A DNA stretch of 64,000 nt from an uncultured Lachnospiraceae bacterium (GTDB lineage Bacteria; Bacillota; Clostridia; Lachnospirales; Lachnospiraceae), in contig CAJUJY010000008.1 of assembly GCA_910586555.1 (NCBI GenBank), positions 28,678 through 92,677 on the forward strand, written 5' to 3'. The notes beneath the pieces were generated by a model that saw nothing but the letters and a program-made list of their open reading frames with translations, did not search any database and was not told the origin of the DNA. Numbering within the stretch: position 1 is the stretch's first letter; every line of letters begins with the position of its first letter. Of the stretch, positions 1 to 7,717 are shown piece after piece. The position numbers and the translations under genes are program-made.

Positions 1-434
1 GCTTTAACTTTTTGGCCAGCCTTTTTACCATATTCAGGAATAACATAACCATCTTCTATTATACCTTTAATATGTCTTGTGCGAAGTTCCTTTACTTTCA
101 TCTTATAGATAGCACTACAATATCTCCATGCAGAAGTAATTGTACGTTTGGAAGATTCACTTTCCAAAGTAGGGAAGTAAACATCTGTCCATTTTTTGTA
201 TAGTTCATCAAGAGTTATATTGTCATTTTTTATATCATAAGGATTTGCTGAGTATTCTGCTAATGCCTGCATGGCTTCTTTTTTAGTCTTAAACGTACCT
301 ATTTGTATACGGTTTTGTACTGCTTTATCTGTTTGCTGGTTAATGTCCCATCCCAGGGTAACACGTGCCATGTATGGCTTGCGTCTGTTGCCTGGAAGTT
401 TGGTTACACTTCCGTATCCATTTGGTAATCTCAT
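1..434 (-). CDS. Tyrosine integrase of the outer prophage, N-terminal part (cut by window edge)
   Basis: Only the first about 144 residues are in the window; the catalytic domain lies beyond base 1. The start is the ATG at 434, preceded by GGAAGGTGATG. The N-terminus (MRLPNGYGSV, later ARVTLGW and IGTFKTKKEA) looks like the arm-binding domain of Tn916/phage-type integrases. The LTLDELYKKW-like stretch begins the SAM-like core-binding domain. Expected role is site-specific integration and excision of the large prophage. It is transcribed leftward with the nuclease-like gene and repressor, as in many temperate phages where int sits at the end next to attL. No catalytic residue is visible, so activity cannot be judged. 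Confidence 0.85.
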   Translation of the reverse strand, partial: MRLPNGYGSVTKLPGNRRKPYMARVTLGWDINQQTDKAVQNRIQIGTFKTKKEAMQALAEYSANPYDIKNDNITLDELYKKWTDVYFPTLESESSKRTITSAWRYCSAIYKMKVKELRTRHIKGIIEDGYVIPEYGKKAGQKVK

Positions 435-441
435 AACATCA

Positions 442-1017
442 TCACCTTCCTTTAACAGATTCAATAGCTGTGCCAAGTCCAGTGTAATTTGTTTTGACTG
501 GATCTAGATTAAGAAGAGAAGACAAAGTAATACTTTTCTGGTTTGGTATTTTTTCTTCCAGTGTGCATGTAGGCAATATATAGAAATCCCAATAATCCAG
601 GTTTAATACTGGAATATCCTTTGTTCTGGCAGTAAAAAGACAAAATACATATAAATCACAATTACGTTTTGCCTTAGATGCATAAGTAGCGGTTGTGTTA
701 TCCCAGGCCAGTTTTTTACCAATATCAAACCGAATCTGGGAAAAAACATTTTCAGGAGTCCAAGACTGGATGTAAGCGGCAGACTTTACTTCAATCCTGC
801 GTCCAGATGGACTGGTTACATCAAAAGGAAGCCAGTTTTCCCGTATTTGTACAGGGGAACATCTTAATGATGAATAAACAAGAAATTCTGATATAATACC
901 ACGCAGGGTATTATCAGTTAAATCTGAAAATGCCCAGTTCCAGAAATTTTTAATGGTAATTCCCGTGCTACAGCCATTTAATGTAAATTCTTCATTTCCT
1001 GTTAGCTGTTGTGCCAT
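442..1017 (-). CDS. PD-(D/E)XK nuclease-fold-like protein next to the integrase
   Basis: A protein of about 191 residues. The start is taken at the ATG at 1017, because GGAGGAAAAA directly precedes it; an in-frame ATG four codons earlier overlaps that ribosome site. The middle reads as a restriction-nuclease-like core: an early glutamate in RGIISEF, an aspartate in PFDVTSPSG, then EVKS, the E-x-K of PD-(D/E)XK enzymes, followed by a DLYVFCLF strand. The family is not known to me by name. It lies 7 bp from integrase on the same strand, the accessory slot next to int where phages often carry defence or exclusion genes. DNA cleavage is an inference from the motif only. Confidence 0.55.
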   Translation of the reverse strand: MAQQLTGNEEFTLNGCSTGITIKNFWNWAFSDLTDNTLRGIISEFLVYSSLRCSPVQIRENWLPFDVTSPSGRRIEVKSAAYIQSWTPENVFSQIRFDIGKKLAWDNTTATYASKAKRNCDLYVFCLFTARTKDIPVLNLDYWDFYILPTCTLEEKIPNQKSITLSSLLNLDPVKTNYTGLGTAIESVKGR

Positions 1018-1088
1018 TTTTTCCTCCATAGTTCATAGTTGATACTCGAAAATATAATTTTTTTACCGTCCGTAGCGTCTGTACCATT

Positions 1089-1454
1089 CTAAACTGATAA
1101 CCTTTTTTCGTTATCAAGATATCTTTGTGATTCTGTATAAGCTTTAAGAAAGCCTTTAAGTTCCCCGATAAATTCGTATTTTTTTGGTTCTGGCAATGAA
1201 CGGAATAAATCCAGCAGATTGTCTTCTTCCGGGGTGGTTGTTTTGCGTACAGGTGCTTCCTGTCCTGTTATTAAATAATCCAATGAAACGCCAAAGAAAT
1301 CAGCAATGGTTTTCATGTATTTTGCAGGAGGATCATTTGTACGGGCTTTCCATGTTGACATAGTAGAAGTCCGTATCGAGAGCCTGTCACAAAGCTCATA
1401 AGCACGCTTTTCTTTTTCGTCTAGTAATTGGTAAATCCTTTCAATTATTTCCAT
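1089..1454 (-). CDS. XRE-family repressor (CI-like) of the outer prophage
   Basis: A 121-residue protein. Residues about 5-62 form a helix-turn-helix (RAYELCDRLSIRTSTMSTWK, then FFGVSLDYLITG, a typical end of an XRE domain). The acidic/aromatic tail (NLLDLFRSLPEPKKYEFIGELKGFL) resembles the short C-terminus of small phage repressors without a LexA-type protease. A GGAGG precedes the ATG. It faces the tandem-HTH gene at 1692 across a 237-bp control region, the classic repressor/Cro arrangement. An ATTCGTATTTGAG site lies 24 bp upstream of its start. It is probably the lysogeny repressor and may also act on distant copies of the site. Confidence 0.8.
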   Translation of the reverse strand: MEIIERIYQLLDEKEKRAYELCDRLSIRTSTMSTWKARTNDPPAKYMKTIADFFGVSLDYLITGQEAPVRKTTTPEEDNLLDLFRSLPEPKKYEFIGELKGFLKAYTESQRYLDNEKRLSV

Positions 1455-1477
1455 CTAAATACCTCCAAAATAAAAAT

Positions 1478-1529
1478 ATTCGTATTTGAGAACAAAACTC
1501 TTTACAAATTCACAATAACGTGCTATAAT
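1478..1529 (+). promoter_or_regulatory. Divergent early promoter with candidate repressor site
   Basis: Rightward promoter TTTACA (1501-1506), 17-bp spacer, TATAAT (1524-1529). The 13-mer ATTCGTATTTGAG at 1478-1490 is repeated exactly at 3365-3377 inside the nested excisionase promoter, and is matched in reverse at 62239-62248. On the minus strand a weak TTGTTC-17-TATTTT promoter for the repressor would place the motif in its spacer. The downstream leader also holds a 9-bp inverted repeat, GCATGTTTG (1586-1594) and CAAACATGC (1636-1644). Binding by the 1089-1454 product is inferred. Confidence 0.6.
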
Positions 1530-1691
1530 ATATATGAAATACAAAATAATTCAAGGGTGCGAACCGGGAATAAATGTATTTCTATGCATGTTTGTAGAAT
1601 TATAAACAGGATTATTTCTTTGTTATTATATCACGCAAACATGCAAAAATAAACAACAAATAAGCAAATGCGAGAAAGGAGTGATACTTAA

Positions 1692-2111
1692 ATGGCAAAA
1701 GAAACTTCACAATGGAGCAAAGATGTTAAGAAAGCCATGATTGACAAAGACATGAAAGTAAAACAACTGGCTGAAAATATTGGTTACAGCATTGCAACAG
1801 TTTCTTCAGTTATAGGTGGACGTTATTCTAATTCCAGCTACGAAGAAATAGCTGGAAAAATTAATGATGTTCTTGGTACAAAGGGTATGCCAGAGCGCAG
1901 TGGTACCCCATCAGATGAATGGTGCCAGTGTGTAAAAATTGAACTTGTTAAAAGGAAAATGAGTGTAAGCCAGCTTGCAAAGGAACTGGATATTTCAAGG
2001 GACAGGCTGTCATTAGTCATTAATGGCAGAATGATGAACGAAGAAATTGTGGCTTCTGTATGCAGGCTGCTTGATATCAAAATTCCAGCTATACCCCCTG
2101 GCAGTAATTAA
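1692..2111 (+). CDS. Protein with two tandem HTH domains (Cro-like early regulator)
   Basis: 139 residues, with GAAAGGAGTG before the ATG. Two helix-turn-helix units are visible: residues about 10-55 (MKVKQLAENIGYSIATVSSVIGG) and about 80-130 (MSVSQLAKELDISRDRLSLVINGR), joined by a proline/serine linker. Both look like DNA-binding folds of the Cro/phage regulator kind. As the first rightward gene after the repressor it occupies the Cro position. It likely represses the lysogenic promoter or controls early genes; the duplicated domain suggests a pseudo-dimer that could bind as a monomer. Confidence 0.7.
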   Translation: MAKETSQWSKDVKKAMIDKDMKVKQLAENIGYSIATVSSVIGGRYSNSSYEEIAGKINDVLGTKGMPERSGTPSDEWCQCVKIELVKRKMSVSQLAKELDISRDRLSLVINGRMMNEEIVASVCRLLDIKIPAIPPGSN

Positions 2112-2139
2112 ATTATAAAAGGAAAGAGGGCAATATAAA

Positions 2140-2346
2140 ATGGGAAAAGGCTCTATAAACGAGAATAATAATGTGTATTTTAAAGCCAGGAAAAAAGCTG
2201 CAATGTATAATGAGAGGCTATATAGCAGGGAAGGAGCCGCAGAACTTTTAGGAATTTCAGTTTCTACATTGGCAGATTATGAACTGGGAAACACAAAAGT
2301 AGTTCCTGTTGACAAAGTGGTTCTTATGGCAGAAATGTATAATTAA
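2140..2346 (+). pseudogene. N-terminal piece of an XRE/HTH protein
   Basis: 68 residues ending at VVLMAEMYN and a TAA. Intact relatives continue with a segment like APEL..YC.NECP. That missing segment is found about 14 kb away at 16480-16788, beginning MADLYNTPELVTWYCMNECP. The N-terminal piece keeps a full HTH (REGAAELLGISVSTLADYELG) and a good ribosome site (GGAAAGAGG), so a short DNA-binding peptide may still be made. The two pieces overlap by about six homologous but not identical codons, so this is not a simple clean cut. Confidence 0.7.
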
Positions 2347-2396
2347 ATTCAGAAATAGTAAGAAATATCAAGGGTTTTTGTTAGTTGATAATATGC

Positions 2397-2410
2397 TTTG
2401 GTACAAATTT
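2397..2410 (+). other. Candidate attL core of the nested element
   Basis: TTTGGTACAAATTT occurs here and again at 16353-16366, 58 bp after the stop of the integrase at 15072-16295. A 14-bp direct repeat flanking an element and lying just beyond its integrase is what site-specific integration leaves. Both copies are followed closely by a further GGTACA, typical of sequence next to such integrases. Inference from position and repeat only. Confidence 0.55.
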
Positions 2411-2577
2411 GGTACAGAAATGGAACAGACCCATTTGTTGAGGCTATGGAAGAAATTGGAATACATCCAAGAACCATGTATCAAGATGGTGGTTATATGG
2501 TAGACAGCGAAACGGGAGAACGATTTGAGATTATGAAACCTAAAAATCCATTAAGAAAATTATTTTCGGTTGTTTAG
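2398..2577 (+). pseudogene. Short coding fragment starting in the att core
   Basis: An open frame of 59 codons, with a possible TTG start inside the attL core and no ribosome site. It ends at TAG 2575-2577, just before the ribosome site of the next gene. The translation (NGTDPFVEAMEEIG, then DSETGERFEIMKPKNPLRKLF) has the composition of real protein. It is probably the tail of a gene lost or exchanged at the element end. Family not recognised. Confidence 0.4.
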
Positions 2578-2589
2578 GGAGGTATAAGC

Positions 2590-2916
2590 ATGAATGAAAT
2601 AGTAAAAATAGGAAATGAGAATATTCCAGTAGTGGAATGGAAAGGGCAGGGGGTAATTACTACTTCTCTGCTTGCAGATGTGTATGGCGCAACAGATACA
2701 CAGATTAAGCAGAACTTCAATAACAACGAGAAACATTTTAAAGAAGGAAAGCACTATTTTCTTCTGAAAGGTGAGGAATTAAAGGGATTTAAAAGGGTGG
2801 TAGAAAATTTCTACCTACCTTTTGCGGAGGCTTTAAAGTTTACATCACAATTATATTTATGGACACGCAGGGGAGCAAGCCGTCATTCAAAAATGCTTGG
2901 AACGGACAAGGTATAG
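2590..2916 (+). pseudogene. ORF6N-domain antirepressor, truncated
   Basis: 108 residues after GGGAGG. The N-terminus (VTTSLLADVYGATDTQIKQNF, then FKEGKHYFLLKGEEL) is the ORF6N domain of phage antirepressors. LYLWTRRGASRHSKMLGTDK normally leads on to AWE.F..LEE and a C-terminal domain, but here the frame stops two codons later, so the effector half is missing. A stretch of it (GFKRVVENF.LPFAEALKF) recurs at 19507-19659, fused to a different tail. Probably non-functional, or a dominant short form. Confidence 0.7.
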
Positions 2917-3434
2917 GAATAATTTGTCTAATTGGATACTACAAGCCAAAAAAATTAGCAACATATGAAGAAGCATCTGTAAGTTTTTAGATTGTCATAG
3001 TGAAGAGAGGACTAACTAGAACAGGTGTATAGACCCTTCCTGTTTTTTGAAGCGCTAGGAGGCCCATATTTACCATTTTTAAGGCATAGCCTATATTTCT
3101 TCATCCAATAGCCTGAAAAGGCTTCCTGCCCCTGTATAAAACCTCACAGGTACAGTTTATAATTGCCAGTATTCTCAAATATGAATATTTGTTATGAAAT
3201 GAGATTATTATTCTTGCATACATGAGCCTGCTGCCATGAGCAGGATTTATTTGATTGTGTGCATAAATGCCATTATTAATTAAGAATAACAGGGCTTATA
3301 GTTTTTGGTATAAAAATATAATTCAAATAAAATATTCGCATAAATGAATTTTATTCTTGACAAAATTCGTATTTGAGTTTATTATATTCCAAAAGGCATA
3401 TTATAAACCACAACAAACGAAAGGAAAAAAGTAT
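2917..3434 (+). other. Non-coding stretch with excisionase promoter
   Basis: No convincing gene. AACAGG/CCTGTT followed by T residues (about 3021-3048) could be a terminator for the truncated antirepressor. At the right end a strong promoter, TTGACA (3357-3362), 17 bp, TATTAT (3380-3385), drives the excisionase-like gene. Its spacer contains ATTCGTATTTGAG (3365-3377), identical to the site in the outer prophage's repressor control region. This suggests that the outer repressor, or a common regulator, controls excision of the nested element. Confidence 0.5.
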
Positions 3435-3641
3435 ATGACAGAGAGAATAAATGTTACACAGGTCATGGAATATGGAAGGCTTATGGGAATTTCTGAACTT
3501 ATGCGTTATACCTCACTTGGACGTAATACAGCTATGGAACTTGGAAAAAGCGCAAATGCCATTGTCCGAATGGGAAAGCGTGTTTTGTATGACCGCCAGA
3601 AGATAGACAAATGGATTGATGAACAGACCCAGGACAGGTAA
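3435..3641 (+). CDS. Excisionase-like HTH protein (Xis type)
   Basis: 68 residues; the ATG at 3435 follows AAAGGAAAAAAG. The sequence MGISELMRYTSLGRNTAMELGK, then GKRVLYDRQKIDKWIDEQ, is the winged-HTH pattern of Tn916-type Xis/MerR-like excisionases: a DNA-recognition helix, then a strand-turn ending with DKWID. Expected role is to bend DNA at the element ends and bias the 15072-16295 integrase toward excision. Unlike many elements it is not beside int but at the opposite end. Its promoter carries a site shared with the outer repressor region. Confidence 0.75.
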   Translation: MTERINVTQVMEYGRLMGISELMRYTSLGRNTAMELGKSANAIVRMGKRVLYDRQKIDKWIDEQTQDR

Positions 3642-3671
3642 TACACCACAACGGGCAGCAGGGAGAAAAAA

Positions 3672-4016
3672 ATGGCAAGGAAGAAGAAAACACCATTTGC
3701 TCCTTGGGAAACCAGGACAAGTGACGGGATAGAGAAACGGTATATCCGGCTCGGTAATACCCTGCTTTATTCTTCGGCATTTTTACAGTTATCAGCAAAG
3801 GCAAAGGAAACGTATATCTATATGCGCATAGAGAGTGCTGGCAAAAAAGAGTTCATTATGCCACGTTCCAAATACATACAATTTTCAAAAAAGGATTCGT
3901 TTCTTAGGGCAAGGGATGAACTGGAAAAGGCAGGGTTTATAGAAACAGTGCAGCATAATGCAAACCTGAGAAAGCCAAATGTATACTGTTTTTCAGAGCG
4001 TTGGAAAGAACAGTAA
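3672..4016 (+). CDS. Small replication-initiator-like / helix-rich protein of the nested element
   Basis: 114 residues after GGGAG. The protein (FAPWETRTSDGIEKRYIRLGNTLL, AKAKETYIYMRIESAG, SFLRARDELEKAGFIE) looks like a winged-helix DNA-binding domain. Such proteins lie near iteron-type repeats in integrative elements and phage satellites of Clostridia. Four palindromic repeats start 14 bp downstream of the stop, supporting a replication or partition role. Function is inferred from fold impression and context; it could equally be a transcription regulator. Confidence 0.45.
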   Translation: MARKKKTPFAPWETRTSDGIEKRYIRLGNTLLYSSAFLQLSAKAKETYIYMRIESAGKKEFIMPRSKYIQFSKKDSFLRARDELEKAGFIETVQHNANLRKPNVYCFSERWKEQ

Positions 4017-4029
4017 TAATTTTATTTGG

Positions 4030-4228
4030 CTGTCGGTTTTTGCGACAAGTTAAAGCCCTGTCTTGTCGGCTTTTGCGACAAGTAGATGGAAAAATGTATG
4101 TTAGCTTGTCGGTTTTTACGACAAGTAAAACTGCCATTATTTCCTGCTTGAAGCTTTTATTTATCATGGATTGCGGTATTTTAAACCAATTCTGCATGAA
4201 AATGCTGCACTTGTCGGTTTTTGCGACA
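4030..4228 (+). repeat. Four iteron-like palindromic repeats
   Basis: Copies at 4030-4049, 4062-4082, 4105-4125 and 4210-4228 of a unit with arms CTTGTCG and CGACAAG around a 7-bp T-rich centre. Copies 1 and 4 lack one or two arm bases; copies 2 and 3 have one changed centre base each. Spacing is 32, 43 and 105 bp. They sit between the winged-helix gene and the sigma factor gene. Likely a multi-site binding region: a replication origin with iterons, or the operator of the sigma factor gene. Confidence 0.65.
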
Positions 4229-4289
4229 CATATATCTATATATAGCCATATATGGGCACAAAAAGCTGGTACATGGGGGAGTATGATAC

Positions 4290-5174
4290 ATGGTATGGGA
4301 TAATGAGTCAATCGTAAAACAGATACAGGAAGGGCAAGGCAGCAGGAATGTATTACTTGAAGAGCTTTGGGTTAACAACCTCAGCCTGGTACGGAAAATA
4401 ATTCACAGGCTCACAGGCCTGCAATATGGATATCCATCAGATAAAGAAGACTTTGAGGATTTAGAACAACAGGCATTTATAGGTATTATGGAAGCAGTAG
4501 AACGCTATGACAGCTCGGCGGGGACAAAATTTTTCTCATTTGCCGAGGTTTATATACGGGCTTCTGTTTACAGGTATTATGATAAATCAGGGCAGACATT
4601 GCGTATTCCTGCTTATATGAGAAAACGCATCAGGGATTATATGAGGGAAAAGGATAGATTAAATGAAATTGGAGAACCAGCCACAAATGAGATTATACAG
4701 GAACATCTGCAGCTTTCTGATAAGGCATTTGAAGGATTGTTAAAGGCAATCCAGAGGTTAGAAGTGCAACAGCTTGACAGTTACCTGGATGGTGACAGCG
4801 GAGAGTCTGGGACAATACTTGATATGGTTGCTGGAAATGAGAATACAAGTGAAACCGCCCTTGCCAGTTCCTATGATACTGACCTCAAATCCTTGTTACA
4901 TTCTGCATTGCAGGAACTTCCAAAAATAGAACAGCAGGTATTGGCAGCTATATACTTTCAGGGGATGCACACCAGGCACATAGCCAGTATTATGAAATGT
5001 ACACCACAATATGTATCAAAAATTACTAAGATGTCATACAAAAAAATACGTACTGGGAAATATGGCAAGGAGCTGGCCACATTTCTTCCAGAACGGGCCA
5101 GCCAGAGGGCAGAAAAGCGTATCCAGGATGAATTTAAGGAATTAAGTAAACATGAAAAGGATTTATTGATATGA
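4290..5174 (+). CDS. Sigma-70 family RNA polymerase sigma factor
   Basis: 294 residues. Region 2 is visible at about residues 60-110 (EDLEQQAFIGIMEAVERYDSS, TKFFSFAEVYIRASVYRYY). A central region-3-like part follows (LRIPAYMRKRIRDYMREKDRL, PATNEIIQEHLQLS), then region 4 near 215-260 (LQELPKIEQQVLAAIYFQG, ASIMKCTPQYVSKITKMSYKKIR). The ATG at 4290 follows GGGGGAG. It should direct host polymerase to element promoters. The order region 2, 3, 4 with no region 1 resembles group 3/4 or sporulation-like sigma factors. It overlaps the next gene by 4 bp. Confidence 0.9.
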   Translation: MVWDNESIVKQIQEGQGSRNVLLEELWVNNLSLVRKIIHRLTGLQYGYPSDKEDFEDLEQQAFIGIMEAVERYDSSAGTKFFSFAEVYIRASVYRYYDKSGQTLRIPAYMRKRIRDYMREKDRLNEIGEPATNEIIQEHLQLSDKAFEGLLKAIQRLEVQQLDSYLDGDSGESGTILDMVAGNENTSETALASSYDTDLKSLLHSALQELPKIEQQVLAAIYFQGMHTRHIASIMKCTPQYVSKITKMSYKKIRTGKYGKELATFLPERASQRAEKRIQDEFKELSKHEKDLLI

Positions 5175-5665
5175 ACAGTGTTACACAAGTAATTATAGAT
5201 TTAAGTGGTAAAGAAACAGACAGCAGGGAATGGCAGGAATTAGAGCAGCATGTCAAAGAATATGCCAGCCAGGCTGTAAGAGAAATCATGTTGCCAGAGG
5301 GTGGTTTTCAATTACCTTCCTCTGGCACTGGAAATGGTGATAGTGATAGGGAAACCAGACATATATGGGAAATGGAATTAATAAGGCAGGGGCTGGAACG
5401 TTACCGCACAGAACCATCAGACAGCAACATACGCAGATGTATTGACTGGCTATTGAAAAGGCATGCTTGTTGGGAAAGATTTATGCAAAGTGATACATTT
5501 TTTCAGAAGAGGCATAATGCGCTGGTTCTGGAATATATTATCAGCCATCCTATGAAACATGCAGTTATAGAAAAACGTCTCAGAATAAGTGACAATGGCT
5601 TTAAGAAGCAGATTGAAAAAGGTATCAGCGAGCTTGCACAGATACTTTTTTATTACAGGGAATAA
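5171..5665 (+). CDS. Unknown protein translationally coupled to the sigma factor
   Basis: 164 residues. The ATG overlaps the sigma factor stop (ATGA), so the two are translated together. The first third is acidic. A middle segment (NIRRCIDWLLKRHACWERFM) and the C-terminus (HAVIEKRLRISDNGFKKQIEKGISELAQIL) look helical, the latter like a helix-turn-helix resembling sigma region 4. Family not recognised. The tight coupling suggests a sigma-factor partner: anti-sigma, co-activator or second subunit of a split sigma. That is inference. Confidence 0.5.
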   Translation: MNSVTQVIIDLSGKETDSREWQELEQHVKEYASQAVREIMLPEGGFQLPSSGTGNGDSDRETRHIWEMELIRQGLERYRTEPSDSNIRRCIDWLLKRHACWERFMQSDTFFQKRHNALVLEYIISHPMKHAVIEKRLRISDNGFKKQIEKGISELAQILFYYRE

Positions 5666-6033
5666 CTTACAAGACAGATAAAGTTATAGGCTTTATGGTC
5701 ACCAGTCATTCAGAAAAGCAGCATTGTCTGATATGTCACCCCTAAAAAAGAGCCTGTGTAAGTAAATGGTCTTTACCTGGTTATATGTATCTTTTTAAAA
5801 ATGAAGTCTTGGAAACAGTTACTTAAAATTTAGTAAATGGTAAATATACTAATACCTTGGTATAAAAAGAAGGGCAGGCAGTTTCATAGGTATTCATTGG
5901 ACATCAATGTAACTGTCTGGAACATTGTTACACTTGTTCGTAACATTGTTACGTTTTAATAAAGGTTATTATAATTCCTGGTATCTTTATGGATAAAGGA
6001 TATTAAAAAAACATACTATTTTACAACTAAGCT

Positions 6034-6230
6034 TTAGCCTGTCACTTGGCTGTCACTCTGTCTGTCATTTGATTTATAGATATTGTAATTATTTACTGTA
6101 ATTACGCTATATTTTGATGTTGTTTTGACTGTCAATTCGCCTGTCGTTTTTAAATGGTTTAATGCTGTTCTTATCTGCCTTACTGTTAATCCTGTTTCAA
6201 ACGCAAGTGTTGGTAAAGATGTTATAAATG
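6034..6230 (-). pseudogene. Fragment of a DnaD-like replisome organiser
   Basis: Reading leftward from about 6230 to the TAA at 6034-6036, the peptide SLPTLAFETGLTVRQIRTAL, then NHLKTTGELTVKTTSKYS, is nearly identical to residues about 50-110 of the gene at 23368-24126. The start and the C-terminal half are missing. Orientation is opposite to the intact gene. Confidence 0.8.
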
Positions 6231-6509
6231 TATCTCTCTTTATCTTTTTATTTTAAAATGTTTCATAACAGGTATTTTATCCATATAATCATTGTTTCAT
6301 ATAGGAAACAGGTGGCTTGTACGGATTTTGCCAGAACCTTAAAGGAAGAAATTCCCAAAATGGACTTCTGTAATTTTGGAAATAACCACAGGAGAAATAA
6401 TATTTATTATAAAGAAAGGCTCAAAGAACAGGGTTTTCTTTATTGTATGTTCCGGCGAAATCCGTTGGAACATGTTTTTAATTATAACCACAGATTATAA
6501 TAAATTCTT

Positions 6510-6590
6510 ATATACGAAGTTGGAAAAATATAACTGGGACTGCAACGTTGCAAAAAAATGCAATGTTGCAAAAAAAGAGAATACTAATCT
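6510..6590 (+). pseudogene. Fragment of a terminase small-subunit N-terminus
   Basis: The translation KLEKYNWDCNVAKKCNVA matches the unusual RYKWDCNVAKRKCNVAE of the terminase small subunit at 29886-30641, including the repeated CNVA core, and the DNA is clearly alike. Only about 25 codons remain. Confidence 0.65.
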
Positions 6591-6783
6591 TATGGGCAGG
6601 CAACAGTATTTTGGTGTTTATATATGGTGTTTTATATAACAAAAACACATGGTTTTGGTTATGCAATAGTAGATTTCAGCGGTTATCAGATGATGGAAAA
6701 TGATGGTGTTAAAAATGGGACAAAGCAGTTTAGTTTCATGATTTAACAAAGAATTATCTGTTTTTGCCATGTATGTATCATGG

Positions 6784-7212
6784 TTATTGTGCTTTATTGT
6801 TTGGTTTTTCCTGCTGCCTTGCTTTTTCCATAAGGCTTGCAAGGATACTTTCACCAAACTTGAGGGCAATATCAAGCTGGTATTTGATGTTTGTTGATAA
6901 TTTATGTAAGTCAATCTGTTTTTCTTCTTCATCAGTAAAGGCTTCATAATGGTTTTCGTGTTTTGGGCCAGATATCTGCTGCCCTGTTTCAATCTGTGTA
7001 TCTGTTTGTATACCAGAAGGAACATATTCAATAATATCTCCTGGCTGGCAATCAAGGGCACAGCATATTTTATCAATAACATCTAAAGATACTGTTTTAT
7101 GTGATGATATCTTAGACATTGTTGCTGATGATATGCCAATTTGCTGGCGCAGGGTTTCCTTTGTCATAGAGCGTCGGTTAAGCATATCTAAAAGTTTGTA
7201 ATATTTAATCAT
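6784..7212 (-). CDS. XRE-family repressor next to the STAND gene
   Basis: 142 residues. The N-terminal HTH (RRSMTKETLRQQIGISSATMSK) is followed by ICCALDCQPGDIIEYV, a standard ending of small XRE repressors. The C-terminal part (EEEKQIDLHKLSTNIKYQL) is helical. A GGAAGGA precedes the start. The same domain type appears at 12457-12675. It is divergent from the STAND operon, so it is the obvious candidate to keep that operon off. Confidence 0.8.
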   Translation of the reverse strand: MIKYYKLLDMLNRRSMTKETLRQQIGISSATMSKISSHKTVSLDVIDKICCALDCQPGDIIEYVPSGIQTDTQIETGQQISGPKHENHYEAFTDEEEKQIDLHKLSTNIKYQLDIALKFGESILASLMEKARQQEKPNNKAQ

Positions 7213-7717
7213 TTTTATTATGTCCTTCCTTTTGTTTAGATAATTTTATTATAATATAAATTTAGGGATAAGTAAAGAAAATCTTTAGAAATATAAAGAA
7301 AAGTTTTGCTTAATATTTAAGAAAATAAAGAAAATAATATTAAATATAAAGATTATATTTAGTAATAAATTTTATATACGAAGCTATTTTCATAGAATAC
7401 AAATTTATTTTTATGACTATCGAATGTCACTCTTGTTGTTCTGTCTGGTCTGCAGTGTATAGTGTCAATATCTTTAAATGTCACTATACTCTGTCTGTTA
7501 TATTTCTTTTTCTTAGCATAATTGTTTATGTTTGTGTTTTTAATGGTTTCTGTTATCTGTAAGTGTCTGTATTATATATTTTTTGAACAATATTGAAGTA
7601 TTGTATATGGATTGTTTTCTGCTGCTGTTACAACTAGATTATATATACATTAGAAATATTGCTTATTACATAATCAAGTCGTATAATAACAGATAAAAAC
7701 ATATAAGAGGTGATAAA
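7213..7717. other. AT-rich intergenic region with an ORF6N-like relic
   Basis: 505 bp between the repressor and the STAND operon. A leftward open frame at about 7359-7520 encodes YNRQSIVTFKDIDTIHCRPD, resembling the start of phage ORF6N-type proteins (VTFKDID..H.RP.GTARRNF); its start is uncertain and its tail degenerate. The remainder is very AT-rich and should contain the STAND promoter, but no clear -35/-10 pair stands out. Confidence 0.45.
7359..7520 (-). pseudogene. Degenerate ORF6N/KilA-type domain fragment
   Basis: The leftward frame ends at TAA 7359-7361. The recognisable core is TFKDIDTIHCRPDRTTRVTF followed by NKFVFYENSF, compared with the general pattern TFKDID.VH.RP.GTA.RNF...K..F.EGEDFF. 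Only about 45 codons are preserved and the key glycine and arginine positions are altered. A relic, moderately supported. Confidence 0.4.

Larger units (their letters stand above)
5666..6783. other. 1.1-kb stretch without an intact gene, holding gene relics
   Basis: No intact gene with ribosome site is seen. The stretch contains a reversed fragment of a DnaD-like gene (6034-6230) and a forward fragment of a terminase small-subunit-like gene (about 6510-6590). The rest is AT-rich. ATGTCACCCCTAAAAAA near 5732 recurs near 26643, where it follows the late-regulator-like gene; here it follows the sigma operon. The area looks like a recombination scar from other phages. Confidence 0.6.

Noticed and set aside
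2322..2346. ATGGC.GA..TGTATAA shared with 16480 as the att core
   Set aside because: Five of 18 positions differ and the similarity is explained by homology of the two gene halves; the exact 14-mer next to integrase is a better candidate.
6228..6639. Two overlapping short open frames as genes
   Set aside because: No ribosome sites; one contains the TerS relic, so the frames are accidental.
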